A stretch of 64,000 bases of DNA from Adiantum capillus-veneris (GCA_014529385.2 CM043960.1:76035910-76099909); one strand, 5' to 3'. Positions 22,577 through 35,999 are shown, numbered from the stretch's first letter. Notes: generated from the letters alone by a model not told the origin. Numbers and translations are program-made.

Positions 22577-24227
22577 ATGTTAGCAGCAGCTAACACTTCA
22601 TCAATTGTGTATAAAGCAAAGGATATGAAAGGGATGTGCATCATAATAGTTATTGGTGGGCTCATTTGAGTTCCAAATTGTATAAGCTACAGACTAAATG
22701 GCTCAATTTAATTATATTGTAAAAAGGCTTGGAGTCCATGACTAAAAAAGTAACTTATGCTAAATAATAAAGCATTCTTGGGTAAGTTTTGCTCTTTATA
22801 AAGTAGATGGTCATGAGGTTCTTGGGCTTTCCATGCTCTTTAACTATTTATTATTCTTGATCGATCACTCATTCTTTCTTGTTAATCCACTTGGCATTGA
22901 TTATGTGTATGTGAAGTTGTATTAGTGAATTCTAGATATCTAATCTCTTTTGAATTAATCTCTTCTAGCCACACCATTGGTCATGGTGTGTGAGGGCATT
23001 GCATTCCTTCTCTTTCTCTCTCTACAAAGCGTGTAATTAGTGTTAGTGCATATATAGTAGCATTGCAAGGTTGGATCGAAATGGTGGCACACTAATGTGA
23101 ATTAGGCGTGTTAATTACATTGCTTGTGTATGTATGTGATTAAGAGTTGTGAATAGAGTGATTATTTTAAATGTTAATTTCAATCACATGTGTGCAAATT
23201 GATTAGTGAGTAGGTTTGTGTGTTTGATTAGAGGAAGCCCCTTCCATAGCTTTTTCAAGGTATTCATAACTCAAAAGTTATCTTCAATTTCTTTCACACA
23301 CATAATTAAATCACACTAATTTGAGTTACACACACTCAAAACCAATGAAATTAGTAATGAAAATTACTCTATTCTAAACATCCTCTTCTCACTAGCTTAG
23401 GTTATTGATCCTCGATAACAACACCAAATGTTGGGGGTCTAATCGCAATCCACAACCAACAAAATTATCAATCCTTGGATCGGCGACCCGTGAGGCTGGA
23501 GCGTCATCGGATGCATCAAAATAGAGGATTCAAGGGATCCTTTTACCCATCATAGCGAGAAACCATGGAAGGGGCTTCCTCTAATTAAACACACAAACCT
23601 ACTCATTAATCACTTTGCACACTATAGGTGATTTAAATTATTCACAACCCGTAATTGCACACATACACAAGCAATGTAATTAACATGCCTAATTCACATT
23701 AGTGTGCCACCATTCCGGTCCAACCCCTCAACGCTACTAAGCATGCACAAACACTAATTACATACTCTGTAGAGAAAAATAGAGAGAGAAGGAAGGCAAA
23801 TCCCTCACACACCATGGTGGCAATGGTGTGGCTAGATGAGATTAATTAGAAAGAGATTAAAGATCTATAATTCACTAATACAACTTCACATACACATAAT
23901 CAATGCTGAGTGGATTTAAAAAAAAGAATGAGTAATTGATTAAAATGAATCAAGAGTTCAAGGACACGGAAACTCAAGAACCTCATGACCATCCACTCTA
24001 CAAAGAGCAAAGCTTACCCAAGAATGCCTTATCATTTATCATAGGTTTCTTTTATGGGCATGGACTCCAAACCTTTTTACAATATAATTAAATGAGCCCT
24101 TTAGCTTATAGCTTATACAATTTGGATCTCAAAAGAGCCCAAGTCCTATACAAAATAAGTGGAAAATATCATGGTGCACATCCTTTGCTTTGTGCACAAT
24201 CGATGAAGTGTTAGTAGTTGCTAACAT
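22577..24227. mobile_element. Inverted pair of LTR copies (Tat/Athila-type primer site)
   Basis: 22577-23248 and 23563-24227 are inverted copies of each other, about 670 bp each, clearly similar along their length with small indels. In outward-to-inward reading each starts TGTTAGCA and reaches CCCCTTCCA. The right copy continues inward to CCCCCAACA (ending at 23429) and then TTGGTGTTGTTATCGAGG (23410-23427 minus strand). This resembles the Tat/Athila primer site TTGGCGCCGTTGCCGGGG with C-to-T and G-to-A changes. The right half is thus a minus-strand LTR of about 800 bp plus primer site and some leader. The left half is a truncated LTR in the opposite orientation. No coding region remains. Confidence 0.75.
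23407..23427 (-). other. Decayed Tat/Athila-type primer-binding site
   Basis: The minus strand TTGGTGTTGTTATCGAGG follows an LTR end in AACA. Compared with the known TTGGCGCCGTTGCCGGGG type, most differences are C-to-T or G-to-A, as expected from decay of methylated cytosines. Confidence 0.6.
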
Positions 24228-24654
24228 TCAGTATTTGAGTAAGCATCATGAGGTGCCCATTGGTTTTGCACAAACCTAATACTTTGGCATCTGTCTCAAG
24301 TATTCATGCTGCTAGTTTCCTATAAGTAGTTCAACTTGTAGCACATACTATAATTTGGGGGTGTCCTTTTAGTGTATTAGTTGAAGTTGTAAGGTGAAAT
24401 GAAAAATTTTCAACTTTCTATTGCTAATGCTACAATTCTTCTAAATGGATGGAAGGATACAGCATCCTTTCTCATCCTTTTATAAGGTTTTCATAGACGC
24501 ACTTTCCTTCTATGGCAGATAATCTTTTCTACCATTCATGGTAAGAACATAACTGACATAGTTATAGAACTTCAATAAAAGAGAGGCACAAACTTGACAC
24601 AAACAATAGATTATTGGATTATAGAGAAGTGTGTGCATAAGCTCAGTCAATACA
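24228..24654. other. Gap without recognised feature
   Basis: AT-rich sequence between the inverted LTR pair and element L1. I see no coding, repeat or regulatory feature in it. Confidence 0.4.
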
Positions 24655-25686
24655 TGTAATGGAAATGGCCTATGAACTTTGAGAATAGCGAAATTAAGAG
24701 AATTAGAGAGAACATTTTTGTGAGACTACTTTGAGAGAATAGAGGGTGAACTTAATTGACACTAGCAACATAATCATAGTACTTAGTTAACTTGACATGA
24801 ACAATACTTTTGCAAGAGAGAGAGTTTAAAGAACATGACAACAGTTGAGGACCGTATTTATGTGGAGCCGGTCCCCCCTCCAATAGGTATTTGTATTATA
24901 GATTCTCCCATCAAGAGAGACTTGGTACAATACAATCTTTGTGTTCCTTGTGGCCTAGGTGATGCAATGAATATGGAAAGCTTCATGCATCACGAGCATA
25001 ACATAAACTTTGCAAAAAGCATTAACTATCCCAAGCCTTAGTCCCAAGGCCTCAAACACCTTCAAAGGTGGAGAGAGCTAGTGGGGAATGAGGGTAGGGA
25101 AGAGGAAGAATAAAAATTCATAGGAAAAATAAATAGTTCCTCACTTATCATCGCTCTTCTTGCTATCATATATGATAGCATAGTAATGAAGATGGAGAAG
25201 ATGACAAGATTAAGCATTGAAGCATGGCTCTTGTTTGGATTTGCATTCCGTAGCCAAGAGTGTTGGTGTAGTTTCTCAACTTCTCTACTAGCTTGGAGAA
25301 GGAGATGGAGCTCTTGCACTTTGCACTTCACACAATGACAATGTGTGTGAGTGTGTGTGGGAGAGTATACCCCCCAAGCAGCCCCCCTTCTTGCTTTGGT
25401 CGAGACCCCTTCCTTGTAGCTCATGCTTGAAGCTCATGGGACCCCTCCAGGCCTAGCCAATCACATGCAAGGGTCATGTCAAGCAACAAGGGTAGCCTTG
25501 GGACAAGTGTCCCCCTTTCCTCTTTGAGAGAGAGGACTTGATAAATGAAAAAACAATCAATTAAATTAACTAATTTATCATTGGACCCCTTGAGAGGCCA
25601 ACCAATAGGCTTTAGTCACACCATGAGGGCAACATGGGTAGGGGCTTGACATGTGTCCTTGCTGCCTCTTGAGGCTTGGGCTTACC

Positions 25687-25729
<43 letters not shown>

Positions 25730-26203
25730 CTCTCTCATCCAAAGCACCTCAAGCTTGGGTAGTGTGTGTGTGTGTGTGTTCTCTCTCATCCAAAGCACCT
25801 CAAGCTTGGGTAGTGTTCCCACAAGCACTTCAAGCTCCCTAGTCGGCAAGCACGACAAGCACCTCAAGCATCTTAGTCGGCAAGCATGACAAGCACCTCA
25901 AGCTTGGGCAGGATTTCCACCTCAAGCTTGGCCCTAGTTTACCTAAGGCCAAAGGACTTTTAACACTAACCTTTGGAGGTCTTCAATGAAGCTAACCCTA
26001 AGGTCTTTAAGCTCCATTGGCTAGCCTTGCTCTTTGACATATCATCTCTCATTTGGACCTCTTTACCATTGGCCCCGTGTTGAGATAGACCTGTAAGCAC
26101 ACGTCTATATTCTAACCCTTGTTCTCGTCTATTCTCCCACATTAAATGATTAGTTTAATAAGAGAAAATCATTTGGGTTGGTTAGATATTGGATTTTATG
26201 ACA
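24655..26203 (-). repeat. L1 3' LTR
   Basis: 1549 bp, starting TGTCATAAAATCC and ending CCATTACA in element orientation. It contains a (GT) tract (25689-25728) and a tandem 51-bp duplication around CTCTCATCCAAAGCACCTC (25727-25830). A degenerate minisatellite built on CAAGCACCTCAAGC follows (to about 25930). An open frame antisense to the element (24835-25041) is shared with other copies. Confidence 0.9.
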
Positions 26204-26935
26204 TTACCTATCTCTTGAAATCATAGTCATCCTCGACTATGAGGTAGAAGAGATAAAGTCTTAGTCATTAGTCAATGTTTCTTAGCAGGTTTACTCTACG
26301 ATGACTTTCCAAGATGGATGACTAATCAATTTGGTGCTTGGGAGACAGAGCTGCCCCAAGCATGTCTGCTCTTTATTCCATTTCATTCTCCCAAAGTAGA
26401 GTGACAAATTCTACTTGGTGTTTGAGAGATGTCATCATCACAAACATGATTCTAAGTATACAACCTACTTAAATTTGTGCACAATAAAAAAAGAACTAGT
26501 CTTATAAGACAAAAAAATTGGTCATTTAAAAGAAATTTGTACATGCTTACTGTAATGTGGCATTGTAAGCATTGACAAGGTTCACACTGTCCTTAAGCTG
26601 TATTCCTTGCATCCATCTAGCATCTTCAAAAGGATAATTTTTGAACTTAATAAGTTACCGTCGGATAATCTTACCATGTCGTAGTACCTTGTCTTCATGC
26701 CGAAGGATAGCTTTGGGTTGTAGCACCTCTTCTTGGTCTTTGATTTTGGGAGGGTCTTCAATAATTGGTTCAATTGGTGGCTCTTCTTTGTAGGGCTTAC
26801 GTAGGCGCTTCAAGATTTGAAAAGGACCATAGTATCTTTTTGCTAGTTTAACATAATACTTTTGATGGCCCGTAGGATTTTTTGCCCATCATTTGCCTCA
26901 ATCGAGCCTTGGGAAACTTAAGTAAGACCCAATAG
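26204..26935 (-). pseudogene. L1 integrase tail and chromodomain
   Basis: Reading the minus strand in the frame offset from 26582-26773 gives a chromodomain: EEVLQPKAILRHEDKVLRHG, then LIKFKNYPFEDARWMQG. It ends LVNAYNATLQ and a stop near 26555. Frameshifts separate it from the integrase C-terminal domain. The same domain is readable in L2 at about 42290-42475. Confidence 0.78.
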
Positions 26936-27976
26936 TTAAGGCTCTTCTGTGCTTGTCAACAACAGCTTTTTGCCTTTGTTGAGAGATGGATATAGCTCCT
27001 TAATCTTTTGAAAAGATTCTTCACGGCTATACTCATCGACAATGAAGATCTTCCCATGTACTTTAAGTAGCAAGGGACTTTTAGGTCTTCCCTCGATGAT
27101 TTCAAAAGGTGCTTTTTTCGTAGAAGTATCGACAGTATTATTGTACGCATAAGAGGTAAGTACTTTTCCCATTGTGAGCGTTGATCTACTTCTGTAACAT
27201 AAGTCTTTAGTAGATCGAGTATCATAAGATTGGCTATCTCACTTTGGCCATGTGTTTGTGGGTGATAGACCGAAGAGAAATTCAATCTTGTGCCTAGATT
27301 TTCAAAGAGACCTTTCTAGAAATTATTGATCATTCTAGGATCTCTATTTGATGCGATTGTATGTTGGCAATCCATGGTGTTTGAAAATCTGGGATATGAA
27401 GAGAGTTGCTATTTGGTGTGCCTTAATAGTCTTTTTGATAGGAATAAAGTGTGCTTGCTTGCTGAACCAGTTGACTATTGTCCATATTCCCGTATTTCCC
27501 TAGATAGACTTGGGTAATCCAAAGATAAACTCCATGGATATACTCTCCCATAGTGAGTTAGGGATTGGCAATGGCTGGAGTCATCTAGGTTGCTTCCCTC
27601 TATCATACTTGGTCTTTGGGCATACTACACATTTCGAAACATACTCTTGTATGTCCACTTTCATGGTAGGTGAATAGAAGTACGTCTCTACTCCTCGAAG
27701 AGTAGGTTGCATGCCTCTATGTTCTGCATAGGGAGGAGCATGGGATTCATACATGACTTTCTCACGAAGGAAGTGGGTAACACATAGCCCATTGCCATAG
27801 AGAAGATAACCATCTTGCAAGGTGAATGGTTCCTCTTTCTTCCCCAAAGCAAGGGCTAACATTATGTCTCTAAAGTCAGGGTCAATATCATACTCATCTA
27901 TCATAGAAGATAGATCATTGTGAGTTGCTATAGACACCGCATTAACTTTTGGTCGTCGTGAAAGTGCATTGGTCAC
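26936..27976 (-). pseudogene. L1 integrase
   Basis: The frame 27581-27976 holds the RNase H/integrase linker NALSRRPKVNAV and the H2C2 domain (HAPPYAEHRG ... CVVCPKTKYDRG). Downstream the catalytic core is broken by frameshifts. The first acidic residue reads M-E-F-I (Asp to Glu), the second ASNRDPRM (Asp to Asn), and the third QSEIANL keeps Glu (27285 leftwards). The C-terminal part (26936-27172) includes KKAPFEIIEGRPKSP. Frameshifts, a stop and two catalytic changes show a dead enzyme. Confidence 0.87.
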
Positions 27977-28216
27977 TTGATTGTGCTTACCATCAATGTG
28001 ACCAATATGAAAATTTCATTGCGAAAGAAAATTTTCCCACCTCATTTGTTTGTCAGAAAGCTTGGTTTGCGTCATGAAGTACTCGAGACTTTGGTGATAT
28101 GTTCGTAAAATAAATGGAATCCCCAATAGATAGTGCTTCCATGTGTTTAGGGCATGTAGAACAGCTAAAAGCTCTTTCTCATATATGCATAAGACCCGTT
28201 CATCCGTATTGAGCCT

Positions 28217-29334
28217 TCAGCTCTCATATGCTATGACATGCCCTTCTTGAAGCAAGACTGCTCCAAGGCAATCACCACAAGCATCACATTGGACCTCAAA
28301 TGGCTTTGAGAGATCAGGAAGCAAAAGGATTTGTTGGGAAGTAAGCTTCTCTTTGATCTTGTCAGAAGCACTTTGCTCCGTAGCAGTCCATGAATACTTA
28401 ATGTTTTTCTTTGTTAAGTCATGTAATGGTCCTGTTATTTGAGAAAATTTTGCTATGAAGCGTCTATAGTATGCACACATACTAATAAAGCTTCTTAGCT
28501 CATCTAGATTCCTTGGATTAGGCCATGCTTTTATTACCTCCAACTTTGATGGATCCATTCGGATACCATCTTGAGAGATAATATGACCTAAGTATTGGAT
28601 CTCTTGAAGGAAAAATTCACTTTTCTTTTGGTTGAGAAAAAGCTTGTTCTCCCTTAATGCTTGAAAAATCACTTGGAGATGTTACTTGTATTCCTCCAAG
28701 GACTTGGAGTAGATAATGATATTATCAAAGAAAACTCCACAGAATTTGCGGATATCATCGATGAACACATCTTGGAATCCTTTTAGAAAATTAGACAAGT
28801 CTAACTCTTCTTGATTCCTACCATTTACATTTGATGAAACATTAGGACCTTTTAGGGACTCTTTGACAAAAATAATGTACGCAAAAACTAAGCTCTTCAT
28901 TGATTTATCAAAAGCAGGAGGATTTACAAGTGGTATAGTATGACCAGACTCACTAGCATCTATGTACATGTTCTTTTCTCTGTAGGTGAAGTAGATTCTT
29001 CTTTCAGGGAACTTCATGTTGGCAGTCATGCGGTTGAACCATGGTGCCCCTAGGATAGTATCCTCAAGTTGGAGAGGAGGGATAAAAAAGTCTTCTTTGT
29101 CGACGTAGCTTTGGACATGAAGCCTCAACTTCCCAATCAAGGGAGTAACGGAGGCTTGCTGTCCCTTGAAGTTGTATCGACAGCAACAATATCTCCCATC
29201 TCAAAAGCTTGAATGCCCAACTTGGTGGCCAACTCCGTTGATATAAGTTGTGAGTAGAGTCGAGGTGAAACAAGATGAAGGCATCTTGCTCCCTTACCTT
29301 TCCCCAAGCATAGGAGAGAGGTGATCCTTTGCAA
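28217..29334 (-). pseudogene. L1 protease, truncated RT and RNase H
   Basis: The protease is split between 29137-29334 (RLYSQLISTELATKLGI; the active-site segment is degraded) and 28682-29140 (DTILGAPW). The latter frame runs DVFIDDIRKFCGVFFDNIII. The RT fingers and the first catalytic Asp motif have been deleted, joining the pre-RT segment directly to the palm, where the usual F/Y-x-D-D reads F-F-D-N. The frame 28217-28672 gives the RT thumb (YLGHIISQDGIRMDP) and RNase H start (VQCDACGDCLGAV). The rest of RNase H (about 27980-28216) is shifted but recognisable. Confidence 0.87.
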
Positions 29335-29339
29335 TGAGC

Positions 29340-30726
29340 ATCCTCTTTTGGAGCTTCGATGGTAGAAGCTCTAGGAGTCTCATTGCAAGCATTTCTCTTG
29401 GGACAAGAACGATAGCTATTTCCTTGATCCCCACACTTAAAACATGTATGGTCCTTGTTGCAAAAAGCTTCAAGCTCTTCAGGTGAGAGTTTTTTTTAAA
29501 CTCCCTTCTCCTTGGACCGATTGTTGTTGTTGTTGGAATTGCTTGGGAAGAATTTTGGGCATTGGTTTTTCCCTTTGCATAACTTTTGTCTTTGTTTTCC
29601 ATTGGCTTGACATTTCATTTAGCCCCTTGTTGGAAATGATGTGCGAAGCAACCGAGGTGTGGTGGAATACTTCGGTGATAGAACCATGCCATTGAGAGTT
29701 GACGTAGTTGGCCATCTCTTCAGGTAATCCCGCACATAATTGTTGCTTTTGCTCGGCAAAGTCTATCTTTTGGAAGACAATAGCCTTGAGATGTAAATCC
29801 CAAAACTTGTCCACACATTTGTGAATAGACTCATGGGAGAGAAGCTTCAAAATTTTCCATTCGATAAGCACTTTGTCCTTTGCATTTTTTGCAAGTAATT
29901 ACTTCATGATGGAAACTCGTAGAGTTTTCCATCATCCATGTCTTTGGGGCTTCGCCGTTGCCACGAAGGCTAGCCCACCACTAACGAGACAATTTTTGGA
30001 AGTGTATAGCTACATGGCGTAGCTTGGAGGACTCCATGAAGCCCTCATCTCCAAAGGCCGCATCAAATTGCTGGATGAAGGCCAATACTTTGTCGATGGC
30101 ACCAAAGGTGCCATCATAGGTGAGAAAAGAGATACTCTTTCCTCCCTCTTTGAACTTCTTGAGCTTTTGTGACCTTTGCTATGCAGGGTAAGATTTGTGA
30201 TGTCCTCCCCTCTTGTATTCTCTAGGAGAATAGCCATAGATTTTATCGGAAGAGGAGGAAGGTGAAGAAGAAGGAGAAGAGGGTGACCTCTTTCTTGCCC
30301 TTTTCTTCCTTTGTTTCCTCTCTTCCCTTTCAGAGCGACAAGGAGAAGGACTGTGGGTTGACCATTTCCTCTTGGGAGGAGTTGGTGACAGTCTAGACCA
30401 CCGTCTTTGTGGAGCCACATCTTCAGAGGAACTTAGGGACTCATTACTTTCTCGTTCTTTGGATTCCTCCTCTCATATGGGAGAGAGTATTCTTTTGGGA
30501 GTCTCATCAAGAGGCCTCCTAAGCTCTCTATCCTCTTGGAGAGAAAGGGAAATCCCATAAGAACGAAGTTGTTGAATAACTTCGGCTTGCAAAGCAGGGT
30601 TGCACATAGCTTGCTGCAACCTAGTAACAAGATAATTGACAAACATGGGGGCATCATCATTTGCAATTCATGTGAAAAATCAAAGCTATTAATGTTCATT
30701 CTACTCTCTTGGTTATTATAAGCCAT
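29340..30726 (-). pseudogene. L1 gag
   Basis: The likely start is the minus-strand ATG at 30726-30724 (MAYNNQESRMNINSFDF). A Ser/Arg-rich segment follows (30179-30418: KRARKRSPSSPSSSPSSSS). The capsid core comes next, with the readable segment ISFLTYDGTFGAIDKVLAFI and several shifts. The zinc knuckle at about 29404-29447 reads CFKCGDQGNSYRSC, in which the metal-binding His is replaced by Asn. Several stops interrupt the frame. Confidence 0.8.
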
Positions 30727-31100
30727 GCTAATAGAATTTGTGTGTTTACTTAGTGTATTCTTTGGCAATTCAAAAGCCTTTGAAAATCAACACTTGTCTA
30801 CACCCACAACTCAAATTGGTTAATTATAGAGAGTAGTAGAGTGGGTCTAATATTGCAGAATTGCCGAGGGATAGCTCCTTTCAGACTTTTTATGGCTCAA
30901 TAATGGTAAAGCCGTAGGCAAGTCTAAAAAGACCCCATGATTAAGACCAAAGCTCCCGAGGTGTGCACCATATCGCACATAGTGGGCTCAACAAAACCGA
31001 TAATAGATCCCATTTCCACTTCCCTAATATAATTAACAAAATCAACCATTAATAGGCTACTTTAATACCTCTCTTCTTAAGCAAGAAAAGAGAAACCAAA
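30727..31100 (-). other. L1 5' leader
   Basis: Non-coding leader between the primer site and gag start on the minus strand. No feature beyond the primer site at its right edge. Confidence 0.6.
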
Positions 31101-31114
31101 TGCTCTGATACCAA
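31101..31114 (-). other. L1 primer-binding site, initiator tRNA-Met type
   Basis: The minus strand TTGGTATCAGAGCA lies directly beside the 5' LTR. Confidence 0.9.
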
Positions 31115-32136
31115 TAAAATGAAAATGGCCTATGAACTTTGAGAATAGCGGAATTAAGAGAATTAGAGAGAACATTTTTGTGAGACTACTTTGAGAGCAT
31201 AGAGGGTGAACTTAATTGACGGTAGCAACATAATCATAGTACTTAGTTAACTAGGCATGCACAATACTTTTGCAAGAGAGAGAGTTTAGAGAACATGAAA
31301 ATAGTTGAGGACCGGATTTATGTGGAGCCGGTCCCCCCTCCGATAGGCATTTGTAGTATAGATTCTCCCATCAAGATAGACTTGGTACAATACAATCTTT
31401 GTGTTCCTTGTGACCTAGGTGATGCAGTGAAGATGGAAACCTTCATGCATCACGACCATAACATAAACTTTGCAAAAAGAATTATCTGTCCCAAGCCTCA
31501 GTGCCAAGGCCTCAAACAACTTCAAAGGTGGAGAGAGCTAGCGGGGAATGAGGGTAGGGAAGAGGAAGGATAAACATTTATAGGAGAAAGAAATAGTTCC
31601 TCACTTATAATCACTCTTCTTGCTTAATAGCATAGTAATGAAGATGGAGAAGATGACAAGCTTAAGCATTGAAGCATGGCTCTTGGTTGGATTTGCATTC
31701 CATAGCGAAGAGTGTTGGTGTAGGCTCTTAACTTTTCTACTAGCTTGGAGAAGGAGATGGAGCTCTTGCACTTTGCACTTCACAAAATGAGAGTGTGTGT
31801 GCGAGTGTGTGTGAGAGATTATATCCCCCAAGCAACCCCCCTTCTTGCTTTGGTCGATCCCCCCTTGTAGCTCATGCTTGAAGCTCATTGGACCCCTCTA
31901 GGCCTAGCCAATCACATGCAAGAGGCATATCAAGCAACAAGGGTAGCCTTGGGACAAGTGTCCCCCTTTCCTCTTTGAGAGAGAGGACTTGATCAATACA
32001 AATACAATTAATTAAATTAACTAATTTATCATTGGACCCTTGGGAGGCTAGCCAATAGGCTTTAGGCACACCATGAGGGCAACATGGGTAGAGGTTTGAC
32101 ATGTGTCCTTGCTGCCTCTTGAGGCTTGGGCTTACC

Positions 32137-32211
<75 letters not shown>

Positions 32212-32745
32212 CTCTCTTATCCCCCTAGCTTTAGGGCTCACCCCTCATGAGCAGGGACTATGTTGACTTTTGGAACACAAGCACCTTAGTCAGCAAGCAC
32301 GACAAAGCACCTCAAGCTTGGGTAGTGTTCCCACAAGCACTTCAAGCTCCGTAGTCATCAAGCACGACAACATCTCAAGCATATTAGTCATCAAGCACGA
32401 CAAGCACCTCAAGCACCTTAGTTATCAAGCATGACAAGCACCTCAAGCTTGGGCACGGTTCCCATCTCAAGCTCGGTCCTAGCTTACCTAAGGTCAAAGG
32501 ACTTTTAACGCTAACCTTTGGAGGTCTTCAATGAAGCTAACCCTAAGGTCTTTAAGCTTTATTGGCTAGCCTTGCTCTTTGACATATCATCTCTCATTTG
32601 AACCCCTTTACCATTGTTCCCGTGTTGAGATAGACCAGTAAGCACATGTCTATATTCTAACCCTTGTTCCCGTCTATTCTCCCACATTAAATGATCGGTT
32701 TAATATGACAAAATCATTTGGGTTGGTTAGATATTCAATTTTACA
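31115..32745 (-). repeat. L1 5' LTR
   Basis: 1631 bp, matching 24655-26203. It is longer mainly because the (GT) tract (32139-32210) has expanded. The CAAGCACCTCAAGC-type minisatellite (about 32280-32460) has a different unit arrangement. The antisense open frame 31295-31573 is the counterpart of 24835-25041. Confidence 0.9.
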
Positions 32746-32901
32746 ATAGCCTTGAGCTAAGCCTCTAGCACACACAATGGGTGACATAACAAAATAAGAA
32801 TGGGGTAAGCTAATTTTCCAACTCCTCAATTGACTATGCTTGCCACACACATGGTCTACAGATGGCTTTTTTCACATAACCTTCCACGTAATTGAAGTTT
32901 C

Positions 32902-32947
<46 letters not shown>

Positions 32948-33122
32948 CACAAGGTGTAACAAATCTTGCACTTGAATAGTCCTCCCCTTATGGCTTTTGT
33001 TATACATATCTCGCACTTGAACACACCTCCTCTTATGGCTTTTTCTATACATAGCACTCACACAACTCTCCGCTTTAAAAACACAAAGAGTGAGGTATGC
33101 ACATAAGTCTCCCATAACACAA
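32746..33122. other. Gap with (CA)n tract
   Basis: A CA tract at 32905-32950, then two imperfect copies of a unit around TCTCGCACTTGAACACACC (32967-33050). No coding feature. Confidence 0.5.
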
Positions 33123-33448
<326 letters not shown>

Positions 33449-33459
33449 TGGTATCAGAG
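33449..33459 (+). other. Copia-1 primer-binding site
   Basis: TGGTATCAGAG directly after the 5' LTR, initiator-tRNA-Met type. Confidence 0.9.
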
Positions 33460-35999
33460 AACGATTGTATAGGAGGAGCTCACTGCCGAGAGCATTGGTG
33501 CATCGGTGAGTAGGTGGCCATTCGAGCTCACCACTAGAGCTTGGTGCAGGTGACATCACTCGAATTTGGAGCATATTGGAGTGGAGAAACATTAGGTTAT
33601 CTTTATTCCATCACATAGTGAGTATAGAAGCAAATATGAGCTTGCATTTGGTTTACAAGAGCATTTGAGAGTGTATGTGCATAAAGATTTGCAGAATAAG
33701 TTTCAATCTATTTTTGAAAATCTATTTTGCCTTGTGTAAAGAGCTCATTTTGGCAAGTTTCATGAGATACGAATTGATTTTTTGAGGGCTACAATATTGT
33801 AAAAGAAAGCATATTTGAATTCCTCATCGATTTTATTGTAGATTGTTCAGATGTCCTGCAGTTGTTGGTACGCAGCGGCATATTTTTTGTAGCTCATATT
33901 TCTCCCACTTCGGTTTTTCATTCTCGTTTTGTCTTTTTGTGCTCTTCAACTTTGTAGAAGGAAGTTTTTGCACATTTTGAGCAGATTCAGGAAATATTTT
34001 CATCAAACTGTAGTATGGTCTACTTTTGTAGGTTCCCTAACAGTCAACACATAGAGCTCTCGGCATCGAAATGCACGATCGACATCAGACCTCAAGCAAG
34101 GGAGAGAGCAGATTTTTGGGCTCTCCAATGACACTTCCACCTATAGCAATGAAAGATGGCAATGACTTTGTCATCGACTTCCCTCGGCATCGCGGCCCTT
34201 TTGGGCCTACCATAGACACACACCTACAAATTGATGACATTCTGATTTACACTCATAGTGAGTGATTTTTGGAGCAAGAGTGTACTTTTTAGCTCTCCTT
34301 GTGGTCTCTTGAGAGACCAATTTCTGGTTGAAGCGTATTAACATCGATAGCACAAGTAGAGATCTATAGGTTTTTGCTCACAAGAAGCATTGGTTTATGC
34401 ATCGCATGCACTAGTTTACATGTATGCTATCTTTGGTTTTGTTAGTGCATAGCCATTCTCGGCTACTTAGTGGCCAACGAAAATTCCAACCAAGGTTTTT
34501 TGCTCATAGGTTTGCATTTTTTTAGTGTGGATTATGATGCACAAGTCATGTGCTCATTTACGGGTGTGTGGCTTATTTCAAATAGTTTTATGCACAAATT
34601 TTTGCGACTTATGATCACGTATGCCATATACAAATACAGGTGAGCTAGTTGCAGATCATAGGTTGTAGATTCACAGGTATACTCATTTTGTATAGGGTAT
34701 TTTTTTGGAGGGCTCCTTGTGCAAAAGTGAGATCATTTTTCCATAGCTTTGGTAGCTGATGTATGCCCACAAGTGGTCTTTTTGTTGACACACTTATTTT
34801 TAGCTTTATGGTTTATGTGCTTTATTATATCCAACAATTTGTTTTTCTTTTCTCCATCACGTTTGAAAAGTGTTTGGTCATGCTTTTTGGCTTGATGTAT
34901 GGCACATGTGGATGAGAGATTATCTCTGATTCTTGTATAGCTTAGTTGGCTTCACAGGTTTTGTGTATGCCTGATTATTGGTGAGATTTTTTAAGAATTT
35001 ACTCAAATTATATAAGAAACTTTGTATGTTTTTTCCCAGATTCTTACCGTGCTTTATGCGTATCTGCAGTAGTCAAGTGTGACTCCTATTTTGACAATGA
35101 TTGAGTTTGACTCTCACTTTTGACAGGTGGTGGCAGATTGGTGTTCTTGTATCCACTCTCATAGGAGTGAGATTTATGTATGCTTGTAGTGGCTACAAGT
35201 TATAGGTAGTCACAGGTTTTGGTTCTACAAGTTACAGGTACAATTTATACACAGTTTTCAAATTTTGCACATAAATTTGTGGGATGTGTATTGAGCATCT
35301 ACTTATGCATATGGTTATGCATTTTATGCCCTTGTGAGAGCTATTTATCCAAGTTTCAGTGCTCCTTGCTTATAGTGATACTGATTGTGTTTGCATTATC
35401 CCTTTGCACTTGCTTATGCGTGGTTTTTCATTGGTTTAGCAAAGGGTTTTGGACACTGCTTTTGTACATCTTTTGGTAGACCTACATTGAGCTATAGGTT
35501 GTATGTGTGAGCATCGGATTGATGCATTGATCATGGTTATGATTGTATAGTGGTCGAGGTGATCTCCCACTTTGGCATCTTTGATGCGGTTTATGGTTGA
35601 GATTTTGCTAGATTTATAGGGAAGACTCTGTCAATTTTTTCTCGGGATTTCTTGTTATATATATTTTTTATGTATATGCGGATTTACGTTTCTTGACATC
35701 TATTTATACTAGATATGTTTGATGTTCTAGAGTCTGTCAAGATGACTCATGAGAGATGGAGATCTCGTTCATGTTGATACTTGCGCTGTTGGCATTGTGG
35801 TCACACAATGCACATTAGGCATTGTTGCTTTTGATGCGTGAGGCAATGACAACGATGTATACAAGATGAAGAGACGATTTTGAGACATGCAAGAGATGCG
35901 GCTTCATATGTCAACGATGGTGATGTCACGTTTACCTCTAGTGTTCTTTAAGCTTATACATCTAGCACATTTGATATTTCTTTCCATTGATTGCCAGAT

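Larger units (their letters stand above)
24655..32745 (-). mobile_element. Element L1, full-length degenerate chromovirus, reverse strand
   Basis: Direct repeats 24655-26203 and 31115-32745 flank a gag-protease-RT-RNase H-integrase-chromodomain order on the minus strand. The primer site TTGGTATCAGAGCA (31101-31114, minus) touches the right LTR. The purine-rich CAAGAGATAGG (minus strand, near 26207-26217) precedes the left LTR. The flanks are ataca and atagc, not a clean duplication, so age or recombination has blurred it. Related LTRs occur at 41400-44259 and 59718-61301. Confidence 0.9.

Noticed and set aside
24650-32750. Target duplication for element L1
   Set aside because: The flanks ataca and atagc agree at only three of five bases.
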